Part shown: piece after piece, positions 1-11,982 of the stretch
How positions within the stretch are numbered: position 1 is the stretch's first letter
Layout of the letters: every line of letters starts with the position of its first letter
Source: an uncultured Piscirickettsiaceae bacterium
Lineage (GTDB): Bacteria > Pseudomonadota > Gammaproteobacteria > Methylococcales > Cycloclasticaceae
Direction: 5' to 3'
DNA: 64,000 nt
Assembly (NCBI GenBank): GCA_913061075.1
Contig: CAJXSK010000010.1
Coordinates: 1 to 64,000 of the forward strand
Translations under genes and position numbers: made by a program
The notes under the pieces: generated by a model
Databases searched by the model: none
Told to the model about the DNA's origin: nothing
The model's input: the letters and a program-made list of their open reading frames with translations, nothing else

Positions 1-801
1 GATATCGGTACGGCGAAACCAGATATGGCTGAGCGTGATGGGGTTGTTCATCATTTGATTGATATTCTCAATCCTTCAGAAAAATTTTCTGCGGGTCAAT
101 TTCGTGATCAGGCGTTATCGTTAATCAAGAAGATACATCAACAAGGTAAAACAGTCATTTTGGTTGGCGGAACGATGTTGTATTTTCATGTTTTACTCGA
201 AGGCATGGCTAAACTGCCGTCGGCAAATGAAAAGGTTAGGGAAGAAATTGATGAACAAGCAAAATTGAACGGTTGGGCTTCAGTCCATCATCGTTTAAAA
301 CAAGTTGATCCAGTTGCAGCTGAGCGAATTCATGTTAATGACCCACAACGCATACAGCGTGCATTAGAGGTTTATTTGGTATCTGGCCGTACTCAAACGG
401 ACTGGTTGAAAGAGCAAAAACAAATAGAGTTACCATTTAGGCCATTAAAATTCTCTATTTCGCCTTCGGATAGGAAAGCGCTGCATAAAAAAATTGAACA
501 ACGTTTTGATCAGATGTTGGAGCAAGGGTTTGAGCAAGAGGTTCAACGCTTATTTGAGCAGCCATGTTTGCATGAAAATCTTCCAGCAATACGAGCTGTT
601 GGTTATAGACAAATGTGGGCTTATTTAAAGGGGACCTATGATTATCGTCAAATGCGTGAAAAGGCCATCATAGCGACGCGTCAGTTAGCAAAACGTCAAT
701 TTACTTGGTTGCGTTCTCAACAAGGTGTGCATGAGTTTGAAGCGGGAGATGGCAGCGCTTTAAAAGAAATATTGAATAACTACGATAAAATAAAAGGTTA
801 A
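1..801 (+). CDS. miaA: tRNA dimethylallyltransferase MiaA, 5'-truncated by window edge
   Basis: Transfers the dimethylallyl group from DMAPP to the N6 of A37 in tRNAs that read UNN codons; cytoplasmic. The frame is open from base 1 and begins with the family motif DIGTAKPD, so the P-loop and roughly the first 45 residues lie left of the window. 266 residues remain of a family length near 310. VGGTMLYFHVLL corresponds to the conserved GGTxLY region, and the C-terminal part contains the AIRAVGYRQMWAYL motif typical of MiaA. It heads the usual miaA-hfq-hflX order. The ATG at 25 is internal, not the start. Confidence 0.97.
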   Translation, partial: DIGTAKPDMAERDGVVHHLIDILNPSEKFSAGQFRDQALSLIKKIHQQGKTVILVGGTMLYFHVLLEGMAKLPSANEKVREEIDEQAKLNGWASVHHRLKQVDPVAAERIHVNDPQRIQRALEVYLVSGRTQTDWLKEQKQIELPFRPLKFSISPSDRKALHKKIEQRFDQMLEQGFEQEVQRLFEQPCLHENLPAIRAVGYRQMWAYLKGTYDYRQMREKAIIATRQLAKRQFTWLRSQQGVHEFEAGDGSALKEILNNYDKIKG

Positions 802-914
802 GCCTTGAAATATTTTAAAAAGTCATTATATATAAGTCTAGCAATATAATTAATCATATGTTTTTTAGAGAAAGTGTCTGTGTTTAAGGAAAAACATAGC
901 GTCTAAGTAAGATT

Positions 915-942
915 TTGTTATCTTAGTCGTTCTTTATATATT
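915..942 (+). promoter_or_regulatory. candidate sigma-70 promoter for hfq
   Basis: TTGTTA (915-920) and TATATT (937-942) are separated by 16 bases in the 200-base gap between miaA and hfq. The -35 box sits in the loop of a short dyad, TAAGAT (908-913) with ATCTTA (920-925). Seen by eye only. hfq in relatives is driven by several promoters, including ones inside miaA, so this may not be the main one. Confidence 0.35.
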
Positions 943-1001
943 GATGAACGTATCTATTCTGGATAGCCCAGTATTATCAACAATAAAAACAGGAGCAAGG
1001 C

Positions 1002-1241
1002 ATGGCAAAGGCAAATAATTTACAAGACACATTTTTAAATACATTAAGAAAAGAGCACGTGCCTGTTGCAATTTTCTTGGTTAATGGCATCAAGTTACAA
1101 GGGCAAATTGAATCGTTTGATCAATACGTTGTTATTCTTAAGAATGCAATTAACCAAATGGTTTATAAGCATGCTATCTCAACTGTTGTACCTGCTCGTG
1201 CGGTGGAAATGCCTCGCTCAGATGAGCAGCAACCAGGCTAA
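1002..1241 (+). CDS. hfq: RNA chaperone Hfq
   Basis: Sm-like hexameric RNA-binding protein that pairs small RNAs with mRNAs and affects RNA stability. At 79 residues it is close to the short Hfq forms. The Sm1 region ([17 protein letters not shown], about 26-42) and the Sm2 signature YKHAIS (55-60) are intact, with Q8 of the uridine-binding proximal face in place. The C-terminal tail is short and acidic. The start at 1002 is preceded by AGGAGC at a good ribosome-binding distance. hflX follows after 30 bases, as in many gammaproteobacteria. Confidence 0.98.
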   Translation: MAKANNLQDTFLNTLRKEHVPVAIFLVNGIKLQGQIESFDQYVVILKNAINQMVYKHAISTVVPARAVEMPRSDEQQPG

Positions 1242-1271
1242 CGTTTTATTGCGCCAAAAATATAATCGCTA

Positions 1272-2540
1272 ATGGAGTTATTTGACCGCCCAAAGTTTGG
1301 CGAAAGGGCTGTTATTGTCTACTTGTCTATTAATGGTGATTTTACTGGAGATGATTTAGACGAGTTCAAGCAACTTGTTATTTCGGCGGATGTAGAACCG
1401 TTGGTGTCTATTTCGGGTTCAAGGCGATCTCCAGATTCACGGTATTTTGTGGGTAAAGGTAAGCTCGACGAACTTAAGCATGTGTTGATAGAAAGCTGTG
1501 CAGATGTGGTGTTATTTAATCACATGCTTAGCCCTAGCCAGCAACGAAATCTTGAAGAGGCGCTGCAAGTACGAGTGATTGACCGTACGGGCCTAATTTT
1601 GGATATTTTTGCCCAACGAGCGCAATCATTTGAGGGAAAATTGCAGGTTGAATTAGCTCAACTGCAACACTTATCCACTCGTTTGGTGAGAGGCTGGACT
1701 CACTTAGAGCGACAAAAGGGCGGAATTGGTTTGCGTGGACCTGGTGAAACGCAGCTTGAAACAGATAGGCAGCTCATCGGGAAGCGCTTGCGCCAGATTA
1801 AGTCTAGGTTAAAAAGGGTCAGCAAGCAACGTGACCAAGGGCGTCGTAGCCGCCAACGGGCCGACGTTCCAACGGTATCTTTAGTGGGCTATACGAATGC
1901 TGGAAAATCAACGCTATTTAACCAATTAACAAACGCAAATATTTACGCAGCAGACCAGTTGTTTGCCACGCTAGATCCAACGTTACGACAAATAAAATTG
2001 CCTGATTATGGTGAATTAGTGGTTGCCGATACAGTAGGCTTTATTCAAGATTTGCCACATGAGTTGGTGGTAGCCTTCCGATCAACGTTACAAGAAACAA
2101 TTGAAGCCGACTTATTGCTTCACGTGGTTGATGCAAGTAGTCCGAATAGGTACGAGCAAGCTCGAGAAGTGAATAGTGTGCTTAAAGAAATTGGTGCAGA
2201 CAAAACGCCGCAGTTGATGATTTATAATAAAATTGACTGCATGCCTGCAGTTGAGTCACATATTGAATATACGGATGACGGAGAAATCAAAGCGGTTTGG
2301 TTATCTGCTTTAAAGCAGGATGGGTTGAATCTTTTGTTGGATAGCTTGTCTACTCTTTGTCATAAGGATGATATGCACGTGGACGTTGTTATTAAACCGA
2401 GTCAGGCGAAATTACGAGCAAAGTTATTTGAAGTGGCGCAGGTAATAAAAGAAAAAAATAGAGAAGATGGTTGTTGGGAAATGGAATTAAATTTACCCAA
2501 TAAGTATGGGCACCTTTTGGCAGAGCTTGAATGTGGTTAG
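1272..2540 (+). CDS. hflX: Ribosome-associated GTPase HflX
   Basis: HflX splits stalled or hibernating 70S ribosomes and is a GTPase of the Obg-HflX superfamily. The 422-residue length is typical. The N-terminal HflX domain carries the conserved loop GGIGLRGPGETQLE (about 149-162), followed by a basic coiled region. The G domain shows G1 GYTNAGKST (206-214), G3 DTVGF (253-257), G4 NKID (319-322) and a G5-like SALK. It lies between hfq and hflK, with 105 bases before hflK. Confidence 0.97.
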   Translation: MELFDRPKFGERAVIVYLSINGDFTGDDLDEFKQLVISADVEPLVSISGSRRSPDSRYFVGKGKLDELKHVLIESCADVVLFNHMLSPSQQRNLEEALQVRVIDRTGLILDIFAQRAQSFEGKLQVELAQLQHLSTRLVRGWTHLERQKGGIGLRGPGETQLETDRQLIGKRLRQIKSRLKRVSKQRDQGRRSRQRADVPTVSLVGYTNAGKSTLFNQLTNANIYAADQLFATLDPTLRQIKLPDYGELVVADTVGFIQDLPHELVVAFRSTLQETIEADLLLHVVDASSPNRYEQAREVNSVLKEIGADKTPQLMIYNKIDCMPAVESHIEYTDDGEIKAVWLSALKQDGLNLLLDSLSTLCHKDDMHVDVVIKPSQAKLRAKLFEVAQVIKEKNREDGCWEMELNLPNKYGHLLAELECG

Positions 2541-2645
2541 TTCGGTTTTGATGATTAATTAATAGGATAACTCCTTGCTTGCGATTCAATACCGCCCTAA
2601 AATTGCTAGCTGGAACAAATAAAAACGATTTAATAGAGGTTTACT

Positions 2646-3863
2646 ATGTCTTGGGACGAATCAGATAAAGATAAAGAAAATAAGAAAGACCCGTGGAGTG
2701 GTCGCAAAAAAGAGCAATCCCCGCCAGATCTTGATGAGGTGATACGTTCTATGCAAAAGAAATTAAGCATGTTATTCGGTGGCGGTGCTAAAAACCCCAA
2801 AAGACCGAATGGTAACGGCGCTAAAACTTCTGGTCCAGCGCCAACAGGATTTAATTTCACAGTGATTATTGTTGTCGCTGCGCTGGTTTGGTTAGCTTCA
2901 GGCATCTATATCATTGATGAAGGTAATAGAGGTGTGGTTTTAAGATTCGGAAAATACTTAGAAACTACAATGCCAGGGCCTCATTGGCGTTTTCCTAGGC
3001 CAATAGATAGCACATTGATCGTCAATGTAGATCAGCAGAGATTTATTGAGGTAGGTTACCGTTCTGGTACTAATCAACAGTCTTCAAGCGGTGTAAGAAA
3101 AGAAGCATTAATGCTGACAGAAGATGAAAATATTATCGATGTGCGTTTGGCCGTTCAGTACAAAGTAAAAAATGCGCAAGATTACTTGTTTAATGTGCGT
3201 GGGCCAGATGTAACGTTAAAACAAGCGACTGAAAGTGCTTTAAGGTCGGTTATTGGTAAAAGTAAAATGGATTTCGTATTGACTGAAGGACGAAGTGATG
3301 TTGTTGCTAACGTTGAAACTGAATTACAAAAAATGTTAGATGATTATGGAACAGGTTTGCAAGTATCTTCAGTTAACTTGGTAGAAGCGCAGCCACCTGA
3401 AGAGGTGCAAGGTGCATTTTCTGATGCTATTAAAGCGCGAGAAGATGAACAGAGGTTCATAAATGAATCTCAAGCGTATTCGAATGAGGTAATACCAAAA
3501 GCTCGTGGTGCCGGCTCTAGAATAGTTCAAGAAGCCGAAGCGTATGAGCAGCGAGTGGTATCTGAAGCATCAGGTGATGCTTCTCGTTTTGACCAATTGC
3601 TTGTTGAGTATGAGTTGGCACCGGAAGTTACACGAAAAAGGCTATATCTGGAAACAATGGAAGATGTTTTAGGGAGCTCGAAAAAAGTAATAATGGACGT
3701 GAAGGGGGGGAATAACCTCATGTATTTGCCGATTGATAAATTAATGCAATCAAGCAACGAAAAGTCGTCAACAAACCGGTTTATCACACCACCAGAAAAA
3801 ACCGCGCCAGAAACATCGGGTAGAGATACTAGTTATAGAGATAGAGCAGGAAGGGGTAGATAA
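2646..3863 (+). CDS. hflK: FtsH protease modulator HflK
   Basis: HflK and HflC form a large periplasmic SPFH/band 7 cage around the membrane protease FtsH and modulate its access to substrates. This 405-residue protein has a charged, glycine-rich N-terminal cytoplasmic segment, one transmembrane helix at about 70-90, then the band 7 domain starting near IDEGNRGVVLRFGKY and a C-terminal coiled region. The start at 2646 follows AGAGG. Its stop codon abuts the hflC start, indicating coupled expression of the pair. Confidence 0.97.
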   Translation: MSWDESDKDKENKKDPWSGRKKEQSPPDLDEVIRSMQKKLSMLFGGGAKNPKRPNGNGAKTSGPAPTGFNFTVIIVVAALVWLASGIYIIDEGNRGVVLRFGKYLETTMPGPHWRFPRPIDSTLIVNVDQQRFIEVGYRSGTNQQSSSGVRKEALMLTEDENIIDVRLAVQYKVKNAQDYLFNVRGPDVTLKQATESALRSVIGKSKMDFVLTEGRSDVVANVETELQKMLDDYGTGLQVSSVNLVEAQPPEEVQGAFSDAIKAREDEQRFINESQAYSNEVIPKARGAGSRIVQEAEAYEQRVVSEASGDASRFDQLLVEYELAPEVTRKRLYLETMEDVLGSSKKVIMDVKGGNNLMYLPIDKLMQSSNEKSSTNRFITPPEKTAPETSGRDTSYRDRAGRGR

Positions 3864-4721
3864 ATGAAAATTAGTCCAGTAATTATTTTTGGAATATTAG
3901 GTGTCTTATTTGTAGGTGCTAATAGTGTATTTACCGTCGATCAGCGTGAAAAAGCAATGGTCTTTCGTTTGGGTGAAATTGTTCGTTCAGACATAACGCC
4001 GGGTCTTCACTTTAAAACGCCTTTTATCAATAATGTTAGAAAGTTTGATGGCAGAATTCAGACATTAGACTCACAACCAGAGCGATTTTTGACATCTGAG
4101 AAAAAGAACGTGATTGTAGATACGTTTGTAAAGTGGAAAATTGCAAGTGTTGATGATTTCTACCGTGCTGTTGGTGGTGATCCGCGTCAGGTTGATACGC
4201 GATTGAATCAATATGTAAAAGAAGGTATGAGAGCAGCGTTTAGTAAGCAAACTATATCGGAGGTTATTTCTGTTGGTAGAGATATCATTCGTGTCGGGCT
4301 TGTTAAAGATATGGATGTCTTAGGAAAAGCGTTGGGCGTAGATATTGTTGATGTGAGAATCAAGCGAATTGATTTGCCAGACGAAGTCAGTTCCTCCGTG
4401 TTTAAAAGGATGGAATCAGAGCGTGAACGTGTTGCTCGTGACTTTAGATCTCGAGGTAAGGAAGCGGCTGAAAGAATTAAGGCGGATGCGGACAAACAAG
4501 GTGAGATTATTTTGGCCAATGCATATAAAGAATCACAAGAGCTACGTGGTAAAGGTGATGCATTAGCGGCAAAAACGTATGCCAGTGCCTATAATAAAAA
4601 TACAGAATTCTTTGCTTTTTATCGTAGTTTAGACGCGTATCGTAAAAGCATGGGATCAGGTAATGATTTGATTGTTCTTGAACCTACGTCTGACTTTTTT
4701 AAATACTTTAAAAAACAGTAA
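3864..4721 (+). CDS. hflC: FtsH protease modulator HflC
   Basis: Second SPFH subunit of the HflKC complex. The 285 residues open with an N-terminal membrane anchor (about 4-22), then the band 7 domain beginning near VDQREKAMVFRLGEI, a helical region with the SERERVARDFRSRGKEAAERI stretch typical of HflC, and a short C-terminal tail with the usual FFAFYRSL motif. The ATG directly follows the hflK stop with no gap. Confidence 0.97.
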   Translation: MKISPVIIFGILGVLFVGANSVFTVDQREKAMVFRLGEIVRSDITPGLHFKTPFINNVRKFDGRIQTLDSQPERFLTSEKKNVIVDTFVKWKIASVDDFYRAVGGDPRQVDTRLNQYVKEGMRAAFSKQTISEVISVGRDIIRVGLVKDMDVLGKALGVDIVDVRIKRIDLPDEVSSSVFKRMESERERVARDFRSRGKEAAERIKADADKQGEIILANAYKESQELRGKGDALAAKTYASAYNKNTEFFAFYRSLDAYRKSMGSGNDLIVLEPTSDFFKYFKKQ

Positions 4722-4751
4722 CGTTTGATTCAGTATTATTGAGTCTTTATT

Positions 4752-4940
4752 ATGGCGTGGCAGGATCTATTTACCGCAGTTGCGTTGGTGTTAGTGCTGG
4801 AAGGCGTTATTCCTTTTATGAGTCCGGACACCTTACGTAAAACATATCAACGCCTTGTGGAAATGGAAGATCAAACAATTCGGATGTCTGGCTTGGTCAG
4901 TATGATAGCGGGTGTATTGTTGCTAACATTAATTCGTTAG
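4752..4940 (+). CDS. DUF2065 (YjeT-like) small membrane protein
   Basis: A 62-residue protein with hydrophobic helices at about 5-22 and 43-61 separated by a short polar loop (SPDTLRKTYQRLVEMEDQTI). Length, sequence and place between hflC and hisZ/purA match the DUF2065 family, whose E. coli member is YjeT. Its function is unknown. It probably belongs to the hflKC transcription unit, 30 bases after hflC and 14 before hisZ. Confidence 0.88.
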   Translation: MAWQDLFTAVALVLVLEGVIPFMSPDTLRKTYQRLVEMEDQTIRMSGLVSMIAGVLLLTLIR

Positions 4941-4954
4941 AGTGAAGTAGGTCG

Positions 4955-7461
<2,507 letters not shown>

Positions 7462-7571
7462 ACAACATAGTAATTCAGCGTCTTGTGGTGAACAGGGTGC
7501 GATAAATGTGCCTATACTGCTAGCGGTGCGCTACCAATATATTGTTTCAACTAACGTGCGGTTAACATAAG

Positions 7572-9794
7572 GTGTCTAAAAAACGGCCAATAATTACAAC
7601 CCGTAAATCTAAGGTTGACGCACCAGATCAAGAAAGCATCATCAGTAAAAAACAGTTACTGAGCTACTTAAAAGAACAACAAACACCGCAAGACTGGCTC
7701 GCTATTTCACGTGGGCTTGGCGTTGCTTCTAAGCGTTCAAAAAAAGCATTATCTAGCCAGCTGGCCGAGTTGTTGCGTACAGGGGAATTACTGTTTAATA
7801 GAAAAGAACAGTATTGCTTAGTGCAGCAAAGTGACTTAGAGGCGGGTACGGTCATTGGGCACGCAGATGGGTTTGGCTTTTTAAAATGTGAGGCCGGTGG
7901 TGATGATTTGTTTATTCCACCACGAGAAATGCGTGCACTCTTTAATGGTGACAAGGTACTGGCAAGTCGCGGAAAAATTAATAGGCAAGGAAAGGTCGAA
8001 GCGCGGATTGTGGAAGTGCTAGATAGGCACGTTAAAACTATTGTGGGGCGGTTTTTTGATGTGATGGGTGTTTACCATATTGAGGCCGAGAATAAGCGTA
8101 TTTTCCAACATATCTTCATTCCTAGTGATGCAATATTAAATGCTAAGGATGGGCAAATCGTCATGGTTGAGGTAACTCGTTACCCTTCTGCGCGTACTCA
8201 AGCGATTGGCAAAGTGGTTGAAGTAATGGGCGACCATATGGCGCCAGGCATGGAAATAGATATGGCTATACGTTCCTACGACTTACCGTATGAATGGTCT
8301 CAGCAAGTGTTAGACGAGGCGCAACAATTTTCAATTGATACCAATGATGTAGATATAAGTGACAGGACAGACGTGCGGTCGCTACCGTTTGTCACCATAG
8401 ACGGTGCAGATGCACGTGATTTTGATGATGCTGTTTATTGTAAAAAAACAGCAGATGGTTGGGTGTTAAGCGTAGCAATTGCCGACGTGTCACACTATGT
8501 AAAGCCTGGCTCAGCGATTGACAAAGAGGCTTATGAACGCGGTAACTCGGTTTATTTTCCAGAAAAAGTAATTCCAATGTTGCCTGAAGTGCTGTCTAAC
8601 GGTTTGTGTAGTTTAAACCCACTTGTCGACCGTTTATGCATGGTGTGTGAAATGCAGATAGATGAAGATGGCCGGATAACAGATTCAACTTTCCATCAGG
8701 CAATCATGCACTCACATGCACGGTTAACGTATGATCAAGTGGGTGAAATGCTCGAAGGGAGCAATGCGCCGCTGATAGAAAAAAACAAGGCGGTGATGCC
8801 GCATTTGTTAGAGCTTCATCGTTTGTATCAAGTGCTAAAAAATGCAGCAAATAATCGCGGTGCGCTTGAGTTCGACACGTTTGAAACGTGTTTCATTTTT
8901 GACGATGATAGAAAAATAAAAGCAATTGAGCCGTTAGTTCGACATGACGCACATCGACTTATTGAAATGTGTATGGTGGCAGCTAATGCAGCCACAGCCC
9001 AGTTCTTAGTAAAACACAACATGCCTAACTTGCTGCGTGTCCACGATGGCCCCAGTGTGGATAAGTTGCTGAAGTTAAGAAGTTTCTTGTCGGAAATAGG
9101 CCTGACCCTAGGTGGTGGGGATACGCCAACGCCGCGCGAATATAAAGAGCTTATTACAAAAGTGAAAGACCGCCCTGATGCGCATTTAATTGAAACAGTC
9201 GCATTAAGGTCAATGTCTCAGGCGCAGTACAGTCCTGAGCAAAAGGGGCATTTTGGATTGGCATTAGAGTTGTATGTGCATTTTACATCGCCGATTCGCC
9301 GTTACCCTGATTTGCTAACACACCGCGCTATTAAACATATTATTAAGGGTAAAAAGCCAAGTCGTTTTGATTATTCTGAGGCAGATATGGTTGGCTTCGG
9401 AGAGCATTGTTCTTTTTGTAATAGGCGAGCAGACGAAGCAACGAGAGATGTCGAAAGTTGGTTAAAGTGTGAATTCATGTCTGATAAGGTCGGAGACGAG
9501 TTTACGGGTGTTGTTTCTTCAGTTACGTCATTTGGTCTTTTTGTTGAGCTGGATAATATTCACATTGACGGCCTAATTCATGTAACCGCATTAGGTGACG
9601 ATTATTACCATTTTGATGCTGGCAAACATAGGTTGTTAGGTGAACGTACTAATAGGTCTTTTCGCTTAGGTGATGCCTTAAATGTAAAGTTAGTAAGAGT
9701 GAGCTTAGACGATAAAAAAATTGATTTGGCATTAGTGGGCGCTGAATCAAGTAAAAAAGCAGCGCCAAAACGTAAAAAAAGAAAAAAACGTTAA
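7572..9794 (+). CDS. rnr: Ribonuclease R
   Basis: 3'-5' exoribonuclease of the RNB family that degrades structured RNA. The 740 residues include an N-terminal helix-turn-helix-like region, cold-shock domains, the RNB catalytic domain, an S1 domain and a lysine-rich tail. The catalytic aspartates are in the stretch 277-286 (D277, D283, D285, D286; motif ARDFDDAV). The start is GTG: an in-frame stop at 7563-7565 leaves no upstream alternative and there is no early ATG. No convincing ribosome-binding site is visible. The stop overlaps the rlmB start (TAATG). Confidence 0.96.
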   Translation: MSKKRPIITTRKSKVDAPDQESIISKKQLLSYLKEQQTPQDWLAISRGLGVASKRSKKALSSQLAELLRTGELLFNRKEQYCLVQQSDLEAGTVIGHADGFGFLKCEAGGDDLFIPPREMRALFNGDKVLASRGKINRQGKVEARIVEVLDRHVKTIVGRFFDVMGVYHIEAENKRIFQHIFIPSDAILNAKDGQIVMVEVTRYPSARTQAIGKVVEVMGDHMAPGMEIDMAIRSYDLPYEWSQQVLDEAQQFSIDTNDVDISDRTDVRSLPFVTIDGADARDFDDAVYCKKTADGWVLSVAIADVSHYVKPGSAIDKEAYERGNSVYFPEKVIPMLPEVLSNGLCSLNPLVDRLCMVCEMQIDEDGRITDSTFHQAIMHSHARLTYDQVGEMLEGSNAPLIEKNKAVMPHLLELHRLYQVLKNAANNRGALEFDTFETCFIFDDDRKIKAIEPLVRHDAHRLIEMCMVAANAATAQFLVKHNMPNLLRVHDGPSVDKLLKLRSFLSEIGLTLGGGDTPTPREYKELITKVKDRPDAHLIETVALRSMSQAQYSPEQKGHFGLALELYVHFTSPIRRYPDLLTHRAIKHIIKGKKPSRFDYSEADMVGFGEHCSFCNRRADEATRDVESWLKCEFMSDKVGDEFTGVVSSVTSFGLFVELDNIHIDGLIHVTALGDDYYHFDAGKHRLLGERTNRSFRLGDALNVKLVRVSLDDKKIDLALVGAESSKKAAPKRKKRKKR

Positions 9795-10546
9795 TGGCTG
9801 AATTGCAAACAATTTATGGCATACATGCAGCTGAAGCCCTTATTGCTAAAAGAGCCGATCGTATTGTTAATGTATGGTTTGACCAACAGCGGGGAGATGA
9901 AAAGCTTACTGGGTTAAAAGAACAATTGGCTGGAATAGGCCTTGCCTTTACGTTGGTAGATAAAAAGACCTTAGATAAACTGTCCAAACACGGTAATCAT
10001 CAAGGTGTGTTGCTAACAGCAAGGTTACCCCAAGAGTTGAGTGAAGATGCGCTGAAGAATGCGCTCGCGTTGAAAGAAGGAAATGCGTTCTTTTTGGTGC
10101 TGGATCAAGTAACCGACCCTCATAACCTAGGTGCCTGCTTAAGAACGGCATTGGCTGCGGGTGTGGATGGCGTTATTGTGCCAAAAGATAATGCATGCAG
10201 AATAACGGCGACAGTGTGTAAGGTGTCTAGTGGGGCGGCAGAGGTTGTGCCTGTCTATCGGGTAACCAATCTAACTAGAACGCTGAAATGGCTTAAAACA
10301 CAGGCTGTTTGGCTGAGTGGTGCGGCAGGTGAGGCAGATAAGAGTTTGTTTGACGCTGAGTTGTCGGGTTCAGTCGCTATAGTAATGGGTGCGGAAGGGA
10401 AGGGCTTAAGAAAATTAACACTAGAACAGTGCGATCAGTTGATAAAAATTCCGATGGTCCATGACATGGAAAGTTTGAATGTATCCGTCGCGGCAAGCAT
10501 TATTATGTATGAAGTAGTCCGACAGAACTCGCTAGCATCTATATAA
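9794..10546 (+). CDS. rlmB: 23S rRNA (guanosine-2'-O-)-methyltransferase RlmB
   Basis: SPOUT-class SAM-dependent enzyme that 2'-O-methylates G2251 of 23S rRNA in the peptidyl-transferase centre. An N-terminal L30e-like substrate-binding domain (about 1-80) precedes the SPOUT domain, with motif 1 DPHNLGACLRTA (108-119), motif 2 VMGAEGKGL (197-205) and motif 3 ESLNVSVAASI (226-236). Length 250 is typical. The ATG overlaps the rnr stop by one base, the usual rnr-rlmB pairing. Confidence 0.97.
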   Translation: MAELQTIYGIHAAEALIAKRADRIVNVWFDQQRGDEKLTGLKEQLAGIGLAFTLVDKKTLDKLSKHGNHQGVLLTARLPQELSEDALKNALALKEGNAFFLVLDQVTDPHNLGACLRTALAAGVDGVIVPKDNACRITATVCKVSSGAAEVVPVYRVTNLTRTLKWLKTQAVWLSGAAGEADKSLFDAELSGSVAIVMGAEGKGLRKLTLEQCDQLIKIPMVHDMESLNVSVAASIIMYEVVRQNSLASI

Positions 10547-10577
10547 TAGATTCGTTTAACTTACACCATATTTAATT

Positions 10578-11105
10578 ATGCAATCCATTACCTATACGTT
10601 ACGTACGTCAGACATCGTCGATTTTAATGAATACCATGCCCGTAGAAATGGGGTTTACGGTAAGGGCATTACAAGGCATCAAATGATCTGGCCAGGTGTG
10701 GTGGCTTTGGTGGCTTTATTCGTTGTTATGTCAACTAAGCAAGCTCAAATGGGTGTGTACTTTTTGGTAGGCGCATTTGTATGGTCGCTAGTTGTCCCCG
10801 CATGGATGAAGAAAAGGTTCCAAGAACAAGTGTTAGAAGGGTTGTCAGAAGAGGTGATTAACGAAACAGCAGGTTTGTATACATTAATCACTCAGCCTAA
10901 GGGCATAAAAGAAATAACACCTTCGGGGGAAACGCTGATCACTTGGCGAGAAATACGCCGACTCGAAAAAACAAAGCGCCACTTGTTTTTATACATAAGC
11001 GATGATGCTGCATTGATTATCCCGAAAGATACCATGACAGATGAAAGTAATTTAAAAGATTTTAATAATGACGTGGTTGATTACATACAAAAAACAAGGA
11101 AATAG
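10578..11105 (+). CDS. YcxB-like membrane protein
   Basis: A 175-residue protein of unknown function. It starts with an MQSITYTLRTSDIVDFNEYH segment, followed by two transmembrane helices (about 36-54 and 59-77) and a cytosolic C-terminal domain whose TPSGETLITWREIRRLEKTK stretch resembles the YcxB-like C-terminal domain. The family assignment is from pattern recognition. It stands alone between rlmB and the rpsF promoter, 31 bases after rlmB, and may be transcribed with it. Confidence 0.75.
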   Translation: MQSITYTLRTSDIVDFNEYHARRNGVYGKGITRHQMIWPGVVALVALFVVMSTKQAQMGVYFLVGAFVWSLVVPAWMKKRFQEQVLEGLSEEVINETAGLYTLITQPKGIKEITPSGETLITWREIRRLEKTKRHLFLYISDDAALIIPKDTMTDESNLKDFNNDVVDYIQKTRK

Positions 11106-11114
11106 ACGGCTAGC

Positions 11115-11143
11115 TTGATTTAATTTGGTCTAGGCTGTAGAAT
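11115..11143 (+). promoter_or_regulatory. sigma-70 promoter of the rpsF-rpsR-rplI operon
   Basis: TTGATT (11115-11120) and TAGAAT (11138-11143) are exactly 17 bases apart, close to consensus. Transcription would begin near 11150, giving a leader of about 85 bases before rpsF that contains paired elements. Confidence 0.6.
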
Positions 11144-11156
11144 CGCGCGTTCGAAT

Positions 11157-11212
11157 TTGTAGCTATTTAAAACGCTACAACCCTTGCTTCACCTTCATTG
11201 TAAAAGGGAAGC
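11157..11212 (+). promoter_or_regulatory. structured leader of rpsF mRNA, possible S6:S18 autoregulatory element
   Basis: A perfect 7-base stem, TTGTAGC (11157-11163) with GCTACAA (11174-11180), lies just inside the predicted transcript start. It is followed at once by CCCTT (11181-11185), which can pair with AAGGG (11204-11208), while GCTT (11186-11189) can pair with AAGC (11209-11212). The last two pairings interleave and would form a pseudoknot. rpsF leaders that bind the S6:S18 complex are known in many bacteria. I could not match this one to the described consensus, so the assignment is inference. Confidence 0.4.
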
Positions 11213-11234
11213 TGATAATCCATAAGGACATAGT

Positions 11235-11657
11235 ATGAGACATTATGAAATAGTATTTCTGGTTCATCCGGACCAAAGTGCGCAGGTTCCTGCGATGATA
11301 GAACGTTATACCGCTACGATTGAAGAAGGCAATGGTAAACTTCATCGTGTAGAAGATTGGGGCAGAAGACAACTTGCTTACCCAATTAATAAAATTCATA
11401 AAGCACATTACACATTAATGAATATTGAATGTGGCCAAAGCGTGGTTGATGAACTTGAAAAATCTTTTCGTTTTAACGATGCAGTGATCAGAAACCTTAT
11501 TATGCGTTGTGACGATGCAGAATCAGGCACAACACCGCTTGCTAAATCTAATGAAAAAGATTCTACTGATACTAAGCCAAAACGTGAATATAAAGAGCCA
11601 GCAGCTGCTCCTGTGGAAGCAAAAGCTAAAACAGAAGAAGCGGCAACAGAAGAGTAA
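11235..11657 (+). CDS. rpsF: 30S ribosomal protein S6
   Basis: S6 binds the central domain of 16S rRNA as a heterodimer with S18. The first 95 or so residues give the ferredoxin-like S6 fold, with the [15 protein letters not shown] start and the [19 protein letters not shown] core. The tail beyond about 105 is polar and ends in acidic residues (EEAATEE), as in enterobacterial S6, where glutamates are added after translation by RimK. First gene of the rpsF-rpsR-DUF2232-rplI operon. Confidence 0.98.
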   Translation: MRHYEIVFLVHPDQSAQVPAMIERYTATIEEGNGKLHRVEDWGRRQLAYPINKIHKAHYTLMNIECGQSVVDELEKSFRFNDAVIRNLIMRCDDAESGTTPLAKSNEKDSTDTKPKREYKEPAAAPVEAKAKTEEAATEE

Positions 11658-11702
11658 TTTCTTCACCTCGCTCGTTATACACAAAATAATTAAGGAATAA
11701 AA

Positions 11703-11939
11703 ATGACATTTGATAAAGGTTTTAGACGTCCACGTCACTGTAAATTTACAGCTGAAAACGTAAAGCAAATCGATTATAAAGATATCGATACATTAAAAGA
11801 ATATATGACTGAGACAGGTAAAATTATGCCTGCTCGTGTTACTGGTGTTAAAGCTAAGTATCAACGTCAATTAACAGCCGCTATTAAGCGAGCACGTTTT
11901 TTATCGTTGATTCCATATTGCGACGCACACGAAAGATAA
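11703..11939 (+). CDS. rpsR: 30S ribosomal protein S18
   Basis: Basic 78-residue protein that pairs with S6 on 16S rRNA. It contains the conserved [20 protein letters not shown] and [20 protein letters not shown] segments. The start at 11703 is preceded by AAGGA. It lies 45 bases after rpsF, in the normal order. Confidence 0.98.
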   Translation: MTFDKGFRRPRHCKFTAENVKQIDYKDIDTLKEYMTETGKIMPARVTGVKAKYQRQLTAAIKRARFLSLIPYCDAHER

Positions 11940-11982
11940 AATAGACTCATTCGTGGTCTTTGGCTGCGAATAAGCTTTTTGT

